Assembly: GCA_026261815.1 (NCBI GenBank)
Contig: JAMPIT010000894.1
Span: forward strand, 57,941,647 to 58,005,646
Reading direction: 5' to 3'
DNA from: Monarcha castaneiventris obscurior
Taxonomy: Eukaryota; Chordata; Aves; Passeriformes; Monarchidae
Length of the DNA stretch: 64,000 bases
Positions within the stretch are counted from its first letter, which is position 1. Every line of letters begins with the position of its first letter. Below, piece after piece: positions 25,563 through 37,736 of the stretch. The notes beneath the pieces were generated by a model. It was given only the letters and a program-made list of their open reading frames with translations. It searched no databases and was not told where the DNA came from. The position numbers and the translations under genes are program-made.

Positions 25563-28500
25563 AGTACATGAGGAGAATTTTAAATGAAGAAATATCACAT
25601 ACTGTCTGCTGCAGAGAAAAATGCTGTTCACTGCTTCTTCATTAAAATTTTACCAGCCAACTAATGCTTTCAACATTTAAGAATGTTAAATAAGGATAAG
25701 GTTTTAAATGCAGACAATTCAAAGAATGTATTATAAGAATCACATTCATATATTGGGACGTGGGGTAAAAAAATCACTACAATTTATATTTAATTTTCTT
25801 ATATTCATAATTTAGTGCCATTTCATAATGCAAGTGTTATCATAAGAATACTAATCCGTTGACCTCAAAATCCAGCCTGACAGCTCTTATGTATTCGGAA
25901 CAATAGATAAGAATGCAGTTAAAGGGTACATAGAAATTCTTTTTATGTCAACAGGAAAATAAACATGTGCTTCAGTGCTCTCCCATATTGCTTACCATAA
26001 CATTTTTATTTGAATTTCTTATTCTTATTTGGAATCTAAACGACAAAAGGGAAAAATAATAACAAGAAGTTCAAGAATAATGCAAAGAATTTAACTGAAA
26101 CAAACGTTCTTACTGCAGTCTTCTAAATGGGTTAACTTGCACCTTGGGTGAAAAATCTAGGAAACATCAATTAGGAGTTGGAAACGATTTAATGGCAACA
26201 TCTGGAATTAGTGAGGCTTCGACTGATTCATTTCTCCATGATTCAGAAAGGTTTTGACAAACCAGAAAGGGTTCAGTAGGAAGCTACAAAGAGTCTTAAG
26301 TCTAGAAAATTAAAAGTTAAATCCATTTATTTTAGAACCCAAAACGTAATAGAATAGTTACAGTATCACAGAAAGTTATGCATACAGAGAGAGGTGGTAG
26401 CATTGTGATTTTCTTCTGCCCCACCTCCCCACTGTTGTAAACCAATGATATGAAGTCTATTGTAGACAAATTTAGAATAAAATAAGCTGCAAAATTTTAC
26501 ACAGGCCAGTGGAACACAACTGAGACATTTTCTATCACTGAAGCTTCTAATATAATTGTTAAAAGAAACATACATTCAAAAATATGTAAGGAATTCACGA
26601 TGCTTCTCTTGGTTAAATATTCATACCGTGTTTAACAAATGATATGATTCTAAGTCTAAATCTACAAGTGGCTATGAGAAAGGTCTAACCACCTCTTCAT
26701 GAATGATTTTCCTAGTTATTGGATCTGATTGAATTTGAGCAAAGATTGTATACATTATACCCTAGTTCAATTTTACATTCTAAGATTTCAAAACTAATAT
26801 TTATCATTAAAAAGCAGTTAGAATACTTTTAGGTTTTTTATAGTTTCTGGATCCATTGGATCAAACATGACTTGTGGACATTTATAATCTTTAAACATAC
26901 TCACATGCATTTATTATCTGCTACTTTACCACTCACATTTATTTCTACATAAATTTGCAAACATACATGTTAATTTGATCAAATAACATTTTTCTTTGTG
27001 TGTTTAAAATAATCTTAGTTAAAAACAATGCCATACGTACCATTCTCCTTTGTTAATTATCTCATCTTTGTCAACCTTCGTGGCTATATTGAAAAAAATC
27101 CACACCAACATCTGTTGCCAAGAAGGAAAGATAAGAGTACAAAGTATCTCCTCAGATTTGAAAACAAGTGGTTACCTTATATGTCTCTCTTCATGTTATA
27201 AATCATGCCACCAAAATTTCTCTGTGACGGTTCTGTTAGTCTTAATATGCCTGTGCTAGGTATGTGTAACTCTACTGTAGTCCGCTTGCATAATGGTGGG
27301 GTTTTTACTACTGCTGGATCAGTTAATTAAAAAAAAAAATTGAAAATATTAATAATCTCTTCCATGCTTCTGCTGCCACAGCATCATCCTGATACATTCA
27401 TGTGTCATTTGCAATGCACTCCGAAAAAAAAGGCACAACCAGCCAAAATATTTACATACTTCCTCATGACATATTTCCCACAGAGACTTAACAGGCACAA
27501 GTAAGCCATGATGAAGTTCACTTAACTTCAGAAAAGCACTTTAAGAATTTTCTGGCACATAAAAGTGAGAAAACCAAGCCAGACATCAATTTCTGGAATG
27601 CAATGTAATCCCATTAGTTTTCCTTTTCCTCTGACCCTCAGAAAGGGGGTTCCCATCTTTTTTTCACAGAATTCCACATCTAGTGGCATGATGCAACTTT
27701 CCAAATAAGCCCATGCCTCAGCAGGATAGAGAAGTTTGGGGTTCTTTTATTTTGATGGATAATGTCAGTTCACATAGGTCTTTTCTTCATTCCACTTCCT
27801 AGACTAAGAAAGGAAACAAATCTAACATCCATGTTAGCTGTTTTAATTTGGATTCGCTGCAAGAAACTAATGGGACACAGTGGAAACATGATGGTCTCAG
27901 TGGTTTGATATTTTCATCTTCCATCCATATAAGAAACAGTATGTTTCTTGCAAAATGAAAAAAAATTCTATACAGAAACATTCATACTGCTGGGCTACTA
28001 AATTAATTTCTGCTCCAAGTTAAGTAAATACACTGGTACCTCCATGAATATGTAGACATTTGTTTAAAAAATAAGCCCTGTTTAATGATACTTAATTTAG
28101 TGGAACAGTTTAAACAGGGATATTTATTTCCTAATTGCCTTGTTCTGCTAAGTGCTCAGCACTCATAACACAGAAAAAAAATTAGAAGCATTCAGGTCCT
28201 TTTAAGGTTCAAGTTCAATGGCAGAATATAGATATCAGAGTTAAAAATGAAGGCCATAAAGCAAACAAATGAATTCATGTACCATCAGAATTGGTATACA
28301 GAGGTTGAAGAAAAATTGATTACTAACAAGTCATACATATGACAAAGGCAGAGGAAAACAACCAACCCAGAAAATTAATCAGCATATAAATTAATCTTCT
28401 TACCTGGGAACAAATTGGAGCCTGAAGTATTGCTTTCAATATACCAGAATGCTAAAACTTTCTGCTGGAAGAATACTGAGACAGTATAGCAAAATTTTTG

Positions 28501-31414
28501 AACTCCTGAGGTAAGTAGATACTGAAATAAGGAAGAAGAAGTTTTCAAATGTTCTCTAATTCCATTTATTTCACTCTAAATGTTTTATTTACCTCATTAG
28601 GGACAGTAATACCTTAGATTGTATCTTGATTGGCTTGCTCAGAGTGTTAAGACAGAACTTAAAAGCTGTAAACTTTATAACCATTTATGCACCAAATATA
28701 TTTCTTCCATAATGCTGTAAAAAGAGATTTAAAAGGGAGACTTGATTACAAAAAGAGAATGGTGGAGTGTATCGATGTTATTAATTATCTGTATTTATTC
28801 ACTTTCCTTCTGTCTAAAAAAGTCCTAGATTTTAGATATTTTCTTATACATATTAAAATGCTTTCTCCTCATAACTCATCCCTCAGTCTCTCAGTTTAAA
28901 AGTCATACCTTGGAAACAACCTGTTTAGACATTAATTTGGCTGAACACAACTCAGTCATTCACACAGCCAAACATTTAAAAAATGTGATTTTTTATTTTT
29001 CATTTCTCGTGCTGTCTAATGGACAACTTACTGCATAACCATTTGCCTTGCTGCTATGGAATTGACCGTATTCTACCATACCTTATTTAATGTAACAGAA
29101 GTAATAACAACTAGGGGAGCAGTTCTTTCCTGGCTCGATCAGATGAACTATTTTGCAAACAGGTAATTTCCAAACTGTGAAATAGAGATCACTCCAAAGA
29201 CTTACAGAGATCAAGAACAGTAATGAGTGCAGCACAGTATCAGGTTATTGGCGGAAGGTATGTAGCCATATCATGAGCTCTATGCCAAAACATAGCAAAC
29301 CCAGTAAATCAGGTGAAGGAAGTATTAGGACAAGGTCTCTGTATCATGACAGCTTTACTACTTTGTAGCTGTCTTTCACAATTACCACCTACCTGGGAGA
29401 ATAGGTCATCTCTCTTTCTTAGTTTTTATCAGTAAAATAATGATTAATATTTTAAATCTCCTCATGGATAGAACTGAAGTATTGAACTTTCTTTAGTCAG
29501 CCCTTGTGGTCTCCCACTATAAAGAGACCCCTAATCTCTATATTGCCTTGCATATCCTTGTCTCTAAATACCTTAACAAATCTTAAATAATTTGGAAAAC
29601 GTCTTCAGGAGGAGTTTTAAATTACTTTAAATCCCTCATAAATGTTATAAAATAATCCTTACTGGAGATTTATAGTGATGTAATTTTATTTGTATTTTAT
29701 AGGCAGGGAAAGAGAAACAAAATATACTTGATAAAGCTATGAAGTAAATAATCTATAAACTAAATTTATAGACAATCATGTGGTGTCAACATTTTAAAAA
29801 AATCATCTCTCTCAAATATATAGATTTTAACAGTGCTGGGATTATCCATGATTGATTTAAAATAAAGACATGTTGAGTGTATAAAGTATTAAACAAAATA
29901 AAACATGATACAAAAATACTTGGTTTCATTCTTTTCTCATGCTTTTTTAGCTATTAATGGTTTCTGGAAAAAAATACCAAATAGAAAGTTTCAATTTCAC
30001 CCTTTTCATCATGCAAGTGAAAATTTGAAAACAAAATTTCTCTGAAACTTTTCAAAGCATTTAGGTTCATCTAGAAAAGTCTGTGAATAAGCACTGATAA
30101 TACTTAGTATCTTACCAGGTAAAGAAAAGAGAAAGATAACCTGCATCAGACTATTTTGAGAACACCTACTTTCACATCCCTTCATAATCTTTAATTTGCC
30201 CTTTGTTCCTCAGTTGAATGTGTCCTTCACTTTACTTCCCGGGGAAATATAAACAGCAACCACTACAACTCCTTTGTGTCTTTTAACCAGGACAATTTGA
30301 ATTTTCCATTGCAATCACAATTTCATAGAAGTGCTTTGATACAAGTAAATGGAAGCAAGCATTTAGTAGAGGCAAGTTTTGTTACTCCACTTACACCAAC
30401 GATTTCCCATTACTTCCAATTCTTTATCTAAGAAAATTTCCATGGAACACAAAAATGGCAATACTTACATTTTGGACTGCTTTGTGTGAAATAACTGAAT
30501 AAAGTAATACAGCAGCAGTCATTGAACAGATTATGTTCTTCCTAGAAATCTTTATAGCCCTTCTAATTATATAATAATTTAAGATGTTTTTATAGGTACC
30601 ACAGTGCCTCAAACACAGGGCTTCCTTATTAAACTGGGGCTGGGGAGAGTAAGTCTGTACTATTTAAGCTTCAGGGGACATTGTTTCTCAGTGAGAACAG
30701 CCAGTACACAGATCTTCTACTTCCTTGTTGACATCTTCATTCTTTTAAATGATGTGCAGGTGGGACAGATTTACATGGCAATTTTTTTCAATACCCTTTT
30801 CTTCTAATCTAGTACCCTACTAGTACAATAACAGCAAAAATAGCACAATAATGTTATGGCCAAGCCAGAAAGCCAGGTCTTAGTTTGTGTACAATGACTA
30901 GGAGAAGAAAGGTGGCAGGGTCTTCTCTCACCACCAAGCTAGCCCAGCTACTAATACACATATTATCTCAGTCTCTAATAAAAACTATCAGAATAATTTC
31001 ATATGATCCAAATAACATGCAACCTGTGCAATTAGCAGCTCTGAGGAATGCCATTGGAACCACTGAAAATGCTATATCCTTAGGGGCTCCCTAGAATGGC
31101 TTAACTTTAGAAGCACCAGAGAGTTCCATAAGCCTATTACAATTTACTAAGATATTTACTCTTCTTTAGCTCTTAGAAGGAAAGATCTCCCTTTGAACTT
31201 TCCTCTTATTTGCCTGGCATTCTCTTACAATAAAACACCTCTGAGCCATTCAAAAAAAAATGCCTATTTAATGTTTTCTGCTGCCAAACCTTATGATTTA
31301 CTATACATATTTAACAACATGTCACTTAAAAATTTTATCTTTCAAAATTACCAGCATGTAACCCTAAAGGTAAAACAAATGGACATCAAGAACCTGCTCT
31401 TTGCTTAGCTCTGC

Positions 31415-31450
31415 AGGCTTCACGAAAGGCTTCATGAAGGCTTCGTGAAA
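31415..31450. repeat. Three 11-12 bp direct repeats that also form a hairpin
   Basis: AGGCTTCACGAA, AGGCTTCATGAA and GGCTTCGTGAAA follow each other. The first and third units are also reverse complementary in TTCACGAA (31419-31426) and TTCGTGAA (31442-31449). The central TTCATGAA is self-complementary. Each unit holds a CTTCRYGAA core. Confidence 0.75.
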
Positions 31451-33061
31451 TAGAATTAGAAAACTAGTAAAACTATATAGTGCTGTACATTGTTTTCAGA
31501 TCAACAAATTAGTACTTAAAATGCCTCATTTATTCAAAGAAAAGAAACTGGTCATAACTGCATAAATTCCTTCTTGTTTAGGCATATTTGTCAGACCTGC
31601 CTAGCTTTGCACGACTGGTGTAGAGTATAAAAACTTTATACCACATCTGACCAAAAGTCTGTGTGGTGGCTGTGGCCATAGCAGTTTGTAACAAAATGTA
31701 GATACACAGAGAGTAAGGAATGGGGTGCTCTTTCTTTCTACTGACCTCCCAGCCACTTTTGTGGGACTTCATAGGTCACATGTGCTTTCTGGAAGTGTAA
31801 GAAAAATGAGGTTCTGAATTACAAAAGTAATTCTCCTTAAAAGGGCTCTTTTACACTGTCCATCTCTTGCATAATTGACTCAAATTTTATAAAGATGTCA
31901 AACACCAAATTTGTTTTTTGTTACTATACCATGTACTCCTACAGGAACAAAATTTTTTAAATTTATCTTATATTTTAGATAACATTCTTATCAAAACATT
32001 GCGATACTCTTATTAATTTTATCTGATTATATTAACTGGATTAAAGTACTTAAAAAAATAAATAAAGAAAGACATATGAGTCTTTACTTCTTTACTTCTT
32101 TACATAACCTTTCAGCAGATTTTATTGTACAGTAAAAGTCAATGTTTTGTATGTTGTTATAGCTCAAGGAAAATTTAAATTAGTTTGGAGATTTCCAGAA
32201 GGAATCTAATCCTGTTTATAGCCATATGGAAAACCTAGAGGATGCTCACTTTAGATTTTGTATTAGTCATTATTCTTACATTTGGCTATTACCACCATTT
32301 GTCTGGGTGCAATGACAAAATTGCCAGAAATAGGCAGATTCACACATGGTGCAAGATGCCTCACTAGGATATATTCCTCTTCTGAGTCGACAGTTACTAT
32401 TTGTGGAGTTTTAGATCTTGTTTTTACCATTCAACGCAAATGTTGAAAAATGTGCATTGTAGGGGTCCTTTGGGACAGTTCTTTTCTCACAGAAATTAAT
32501 AGAAAAACTCCTACTGATTTTCAGCTTTGTTACAAGAAGAAACCAACCAAAATAACTCCCTTGCAATCTCACTTTCTCTTTTTTTTCTTTTTGATTTTCT
32601 TTCGGCTGTCTGTTACAGACAAAAAAAGTCTATCAAAGAGCAGACACAGACTTCCTGAATGACTCTTTAAAGTTCATACTCTACATCATTCTCATCTTCT
32701 TCCCTTTCACCTCCTCTTCCATCGTAATCATACCAAAGAGCCACTTTCACACCATGAAATGTGTTCAAATACTGAGTTTGATCATAATTGTCTCTTTTCC
32801 TATGAAACCTACATCTTTTCCACAAACTTTCCCCCAACCACCAATTTTTCTTATCAAATCTCCTTTATATGGAAACTGAGCTTCCTTTCTCCTAGACCAT
32901 CTGAAAACAGTTACCCATGTGACAACATCAGCAATTACTTAAGAGACAGAAAGAAAAAGTACATTCCTGCTCCAAAATACTTAATGTTGAAGGCAGATTC
33001 TTAATTCAAGTCAGGCAAAGGCACCAGTTAAATACACCAGGATATAAGAAGAACCACAAAG

Positions 33062-33094
33062 CATTTTTAATAATTTTAATAATTAATAAAAATG
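33062..33094. repeat. Imperfect inverted repeat, 14-bp arms
   Basis: Arms CATTTTTAATAATT (33062-33075) and AATTAATAAAAATG (33081-33094) pair with one mismatch around a 5-base loop. It is wholly AT-rich apart from the ends and may be a chance structure. Confidence 0.6.
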
Positions 33095-33220
33095 GATTAT
33101 AGCATGAATAGACACATTATCCTTCTTGCTCTTAGAAAGGCCGTGAAAGGAGGTTGAAGGCTGGCATCTTCCAGAGGGCCCTCATTTGCATACACAGTTG
33201 AAGAAACAAATGGCAAAAAG

Positions 33221-33290
33221 AGAATCATAGAATAAATTCAGTTGGAAGGGACCTCAGGAGGTCATCTGGTTCAAAACCCTGCTTGGTGCA
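33221..33290 (-). mobile_element. CR1 LINE 3'-end fragment
   Basis: The order AGAATCATAGAATAAATTCA, TTGGAAGGGACCTC, GGTCATCTGGTTCA, ACCCTGCTTGG is the reverse complement of the CR1 3' end. The tail therefore lies at the left and the element runs on the minus strand. Only about 70 bases remain. Confidence 0.85.
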
Positions 33291-33902
33291 CAACTAGCTT
33301 GTTGTATGATGAATTCTATTGCTGTACAATGAGATGTATGACAAACACCCAGCTGAAGTTGATGACATCAGACTCCAGTTCTGTGGCAGAGAAATAGAAG
33401 CTGTCTCCTCAAGATAAATCACACTATAGGAGTAGAGAGCACTGTAATTCTGGTGACATTTCATTTCAAGAAGAGGAATTATTCTTATAGCCAGAAGGAG
33501 AAAGGAATATTTTCAGATCCTTGCTTTTTTCATACTTGAAAGAATTTTATGATCTGTTACAATGAGTCCTATACTATTCCTACTGTACATTAATTTTCAG
33601 AATGGAAAGAGATTTTCTGAATGGTTGATTAAGTTTAGACTGGACACCTTTATAAAAAAATATTTTAAAAATACAAAAGCAAACTTAAGAATCTACCATC
33701 AATGTAGTGGAATTCTCCACACAAAATTCTCTTATTTCTTTAGCTAGATTACAACAGGCTTTGTCAGGATTAACAGGGTAATTTGTATGATAAAGAAGGA
33801 AGAGAGAAGTCAAGGGAGGCAATATTCCTCAAAGTTTAGTCTGTAAATTCAATAGCGTCTTGGATTCAGTAGTGTCTTGGGTTACAATGTAAGGTATAAC
33901 CA

Positions 33903-33907
33903 AAGTA
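33903..33907 (+). repeat. Left target-site duplication (AAGTA) of solo LTR
   Basis: AAGTA directly precedes the LTR's first TG and is repeated exactly after its last CA at 34491-34495. A 5-bp duplication fits an ERVL-type (or other 5-bp) integrase. Confidence 0.8.
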
Positions 33908-34490
33908 TGTATTCTACCACCATCTACTTTACCTTCTGAGGAGATGTTAAAATGTGGGGAGCAGTGTTTCTTTATCTTTTCTATGACTCAACCATGATAA
34001 CTCCCTCCGAGGAAGCAGCAGCCACCTTGAGGGGGCCATCTCTGCTAATGGACCATGAAGGTCTCACCAAGTGACTCAGAATTACATCAGCCCACCGTGA
34101 AATTCCCCTCCCAGGGGAAGGAACCAAACAATCCTGCCTGTATATAATCTGAGGCTTGGAACACCATGATACCACCACTGGATACCCAGAGGACAAGAGC
34201 TCTCCACCACCACCACTGGACCTCCAGAGAAGGACCAGACCCTTCTAGAGGATCACTGCTTCGATAGAACCACTTCCATCACTCCAATGGGACTGCAACA
34301 ACCATTTGATTGGACTGCTACCACCACCCTGACCAACAGGGTGACAGGCGGTATTCTATCTTTGTCAGTCTAAGCCACTGTTTCTGTACTATCGCCTCTG
34401 TTGTAATTTTCCTATTAAATTGTGGTTCTTGGAATCTCTCACAAGCTATGGGGTTAAATCCTCCCACTGGTTTGCCCTCAAACCAGCACA
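33908..34490 (+). mobile_element. Solo LTR, 583 bp, with target-site duplication
   Basis: This is the best-defined mobile element in the window. It starts TGTATTCTACC, ends AAACCAGCACA, and is flanked on both sides by AAGTA. A TATA box (TATATAAT, 34141-34148) and a polyadenylation signal (ATTAAA, 34414-34419) lie in the right order for plus-strand transcription, leaving a U5 of about 70 bases. U3 contains a small hairpin (TTCCCCT CCC AGGGGAA, near 34102-34118). The middle is rich in CCACCA. No gag, pol or env lies inside or beside it, so the provirus was lost by recombination between its two LTRs. The 5-bp duplication suggests the ERVL class; the exact family was not checked. Confidence 0.85.
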
Positions 34491-34495
34491 AAGTA
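34491..34495 (+). repeat. Right target-site duplication (AAGTA) of solo LTR
   Basis: An exact copy of 33903-33907, directly after the terminal CA. Confidence 0.8.
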
Positions 34496-34587
34496 ACACT
34501 ATGTGTTCTTGTGCACCACCAAGCACTTGACCCAGACTCTGGAGCAATTTATAGCTACAGTCTTTCCATACTCATCTAGTTAGTCCT

Positions 34588-34906
34588 CACCACATTAGTC
34601 CTGGAGAAGAGACTGAGGAGAGACCTCATTGCAGTCTACAACTTCTTCATGAGGAGAAGGAGAGGGCAGAAACTGATCTCTGCTTTCTGGTCACCAGTGA
34701 CAGGACACCAGAGGATGGCCTACAGTTGTGTCAGGGGAGGTTTAAGTGGATATCAGGAAAAGGTTCTTCACCCAGAGGGCACTGGAACAGGCTCACCAGG
34801 GAAGTAGTCACCAAGCGCCAAGCCTAAGCAAGTTCAAGAAGTGTTTGGACAGCACTCTCAGGCACATGGTGTGACTCTTAGGGATCATCCTGTGTAGGGG
34901 CAGTTA
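34588..34906 (+). mobile_element. CR1 LINE 3'-region fragment
   Basis: The plus strand carries the familiar CR1 3' sequence order. It has GGAGAAGAGACTGAGGAGAG, then a CCTCATTGCAGTCTACAACT segment and GTCAGGGGAGGTTTAAGTGG. AAGGTTCTTCACCCAGAGGG, CTGGAACAGGCT and a GGCACATGGTGTGACTCTT block follow. Homology stops near GTGTAGGGGCAGTTAG without the usual ATTCTATGATTCT end, so the 3' terminus is truncated or displaced by later sequence. Confidence 0.9.
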
Positions 34907-36270
34907 GCACAGCCTAACCAGCAGGTACATAAAGATGTAAGCAGACCTGAGAAGAAGCTGATATAACTTACTAAGACTTACTGAAATCATCTCCTTTGTG
35001 TTTGGAAAACAATGATTGCAACCTTCAGTAGCATTGCCTGATAAATACACTTATTCTTACACATAAGGGAGCCTGAACCTGCTACTACTATGTCCTCCAA
35101 GTGCACATCCATGGGTCCTGAATGCGATCCCTGTCCAGAGTGCTGAAATATAATGGCTTTAGAAATACCTGAAGTTTCCTTCTATCTTACCAGTGGTTTC
35201 TGGCTTAAATATGCAGGATATAATAATTAACACAAATTTAAATATGTAATAAAAATGTGGGATAAAATTTTAGTCTCACGGGTGAAAGATTTGGGGTAAT
35301 TTCAATCTCAGTTTTCCTCCCTTAAGTGGTCTCTCAACTATTTGAGTTTTTTGTTCCTTCCTTACAGTTGATTCCGAACACTTTCTATAATTTCTCTTCA
35401 ATTTCATTTGTAGAACTCCCTCAAATACATCTCAAGGATTTTTGGATCTATATACCTACTAACCCTTTATACAAAACTCTTACATTTCCAGATCTGCACT
35501 GAACTAAGAATAAAGTTGAATGTACTATGCAAGATGCATAATTCATAAGCTGCCCAAGTGGGCAAATTCAAGAGTGACAGGTATCTTGCTTTAAAGTAAT
35601 CACATTTTGGGTGAACTAGCTGTCCACAGGAACTGAAGATCCAGATCTTCACTAGAAGAGTCCAGCATCTTTTGCCCTTTCTGCTGCCAGCTTCAACAAG
35701 AAAAGTACAAGAAACCTTTTTGTCACTGAAGTGTTTTCAGCTTCACTTTGGAGCTTTAAAGCAGAAGTAAAAAATAAAATTCCATTCTCAATTTCTGTAA
35801 CAAAATAATCTAGATCTTCTTGTACATTCTTTTAGTATTAGAGATGAGTTACTTAACGTAAGTATTAATATGCTCTGTTATGATGACTAATGTTTTCAGT
35901 ATATATTGCATTCCTGTGAAAGAATTATTGGTACAAGTACTGAAGATCTATAAAAGAAGATTTATAATACAAGACCCAGTAGAATTTACTGGTATAGTAA
36001 CTTTAATACTCCATTCCCTCCCCCCATTGGGTATACATTAACATCAAGGGAAGGGAACTGATTCATCTTTTATGGTCCTCTGTTTCTAACATAACACATT
36101 AATGAGGACTTACTAGCGTTTCTTTCTCTTAACATGTTGTTAACACTTTCTTGTCATGATTTCAGGTATTTTGTTTTTGTGCTGACACACCAAAAGAATA
36201 TAAAAAAAATATAAAAGCAAATTTTAGAGCCTATTAAAAGTGAACTTAAGAGTATATCATCAATTAAATT
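34907..36270. other. Unassigned DNA between CR1 copies
   Basis: No gene was recognised. The first 200 bases (34907-35110) abut the broken end of the CR1 copy. They include a GATAAATACACTTATTC segment reminiscent of an LTR polyadenylation/U5 region. Beyond 35130 the DNA is ordinary AT-rich sequence with only short ORFs. Confidence 0.45.
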
Positions 36271-36400
36271 GAGAATCACAGAATCATTTAGGTTGGAAGG
36301 GACCTCTTGACACCTTCCAATCCAAACTCCCTGTTTAGCAGGAGGTTTTCCAGGTCTTTTTTGGTTGGGTTTTGAACAGCTCTGAAAATTTCTAGAGCAT
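36271..36400 (-). mobile_element. CR1 LINE 3'-end fragment
   Basis: GAGAATCACAGAATCATTTA, GGTTGGAAGGGACCTCTTG, CCAATCCAAACTCCCTG and the TTTTGAACAGC block match the reverse complement of the CR1 3' end. The element runs on the minus strand with its tail at the left. It is about 130 bases long and 5'-truncated, as usual for CR1. Confidence 0.9.
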
Positions 36401-36611
36401 ATAGCACAAGAGTGTTATGCCATTTGCTCATTTTCTTCAAAATAAATATACGTCAATGCCAAAGAAAAGAATTTATCCTTCATCTCTGGCATCTATAGAA
36501 TAACTTCGTTTGACGTCATGCAAACAGTATCTCAATTTTTGAAAAGCACATCATGAATCACTCTAGAGTTTATGAAACACTTCCTTAAAATCTAAAAGAA
36601 ATTTTGTGGGG

Positions 36612-36695
36612 CTTTTCTGTTTGTTTTTGCTGCTGTTGTTGCTGTTTTGTTTGGTTTGTTTGCTGGGGGGTTTTGGTGGGTTTCTTTGGGGGTAG
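36612..36695 (+). repeat. G/T-rich low-complexity tract
   Basis: Runs of TTTG and TGTTGTTGCTG, then GGGGGG and TTTTGGTGGG. It contains several short G-runs and borders the LTR at its right. The repeated TTTGG words here blur the left boundary of that LTR. Confidence 0.8.
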
Positions 36696-37736
36696 GTAGG
36701 ATGCTGTCAGAGACTGAATAATAGAGTTTATGACTTAAACATTTTCATGAAGGACTTTTAAAACTGTATTACAAAAGCTGCAGAGAAGACTACCACACCC
36801 TGAATGGGGCTCTGAGAGGCCCTACACCACTCGCTGATGAAGATAAGATAAAGTAACAACTCAGGGCTGGGGACATTCACAGAGCACAAGCTTAACCCCT
36901 TAGGAGTGGAGACCACAGCCCCAGAGCTATCAGCTGCCAGACTCATACAGACCCTCGCACCAAAGGGTGGGGGGAGAGAGGTTTTGAGTGTATGCTGGAA
37001 AAACCTCTGGTCAGAGGTGCAGTGAACGCCCATCCTCGGATGTGCAGAGGAGCCCAGATGAGGGGCCCTTCACCTGAGGGAGAAGCCACATCCATGTGAA
37101 GGACAGCAGAGGGGGGTGTCATGGCCCATCAAAGGCCCCCACAATGGGATCCCCAGACCCTACACCAGAGATGATGCAACAGACCGTCAGTGTTGCAAGG
37201 GACAGTGTCAAACTGGCCCCCTGCAAGGGAGGCATGTGGGCGTTCCCACCTGGCCCAAAGCCAGGTATATTAATCCACTGGATTCTACACTCTTTGGCAT
37301 ATGGTGGCGTGTGATGGCGTGGCACAGCATGGCGCGGCCACGGGGGACCCTCACCACCAAGAAGACCAGATGGAGGTGAGCAACGAGACATCGTTGGGAC
37401 CCTCTGAGAGATGACATGCTTCCACCTACTCCCTGTCACCTCTCCCTGTCCCCCCACGCACCCTTCCTTCCTTCCTTCCTTCCTTCCTTCCTTCCTTTCC
37501 TTCCTTCCCTCCTTCCTTCCTTTTTCTTTCTTTCTTTCTTTTCTTTCTTTCTTTCTTTCTATCTTTCTTTCTTTCTCTCTTTCTTTTTCTTTTTTTCTTT
37601 CTTTTTTTTTCTTTCTTTTTCTTTCTTTCTTTTTCTCTCTTTATCTGTCTTTCTTTCTTTCTTTGTCTTTCTTTCTCTTTGCCTCTTCTACTATTAAATA
37701 AAATATATCCATTTTTGGCACCAACATCTAACTTCA
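36677..37736 (+). mobile_element. LTR of an avian endogenous retrovirus carrying a long pyrimidine tract
   Basis: A GC-rich U3-like block (about 36780-37260) is followed by a TATA-like TATATTAAT (37266-37274). Then come a roughly 220-base CCTT/CTTT tract (37462-37680) and overlapping polyadenylation signals ATTAAA and AATAAA (37693-37702). This order fits a plus-strand LTR whose R region was expanded by a microsatellite. Boundaries are tentative. TTTGG at 36672-36676 and again at 37737-37741 brackets a segment that starts TG and ends CA, a plausible 5-bp target-site duplication, but TTTGG is common in the adjacent G/T-rich tract. The LTR may instead start at TGTCAGAGACTG (36705). No internal viral genes are present. 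Confidence 0.55.
37462..37680 (+). repeat. CCTT/CTTT polypyrimidine microsatellite
   Basis: Starts with (CCTT)n to about 37522, then (CTTT)n with scattered interruptions to 37680. The plus strand is almost wholly pyrimidine for about 220 bases, so it may form triplex (H) DNA. Ser/Phe/Leu-rich ORFs across it on one strand and Lys/Arg/Glu-rich ORFs on the other are artefacts. Confidence 0.95.

Larger units (their letters stand above)
25563..33220. other. AT-rich DNA without recognised genes
   Basis: Over 7.6 kb with no recognised gene or transposon. The ORFs are 71 codons or shorter and unremarkable. Two small structured repeats are listed separately (31415-31450 and 33062-33094). A short CTTTACTT triplet lies at about 32082-32103. 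The stretch fits intron or intergenic sequence. Confidence 0.5.

Noticed and set aside
36758..37457. Overlapping ORFs up to 112 codons on both strands
   Set aside because: Fortuitous ORFs in the GC-rich part of a probable LTR.
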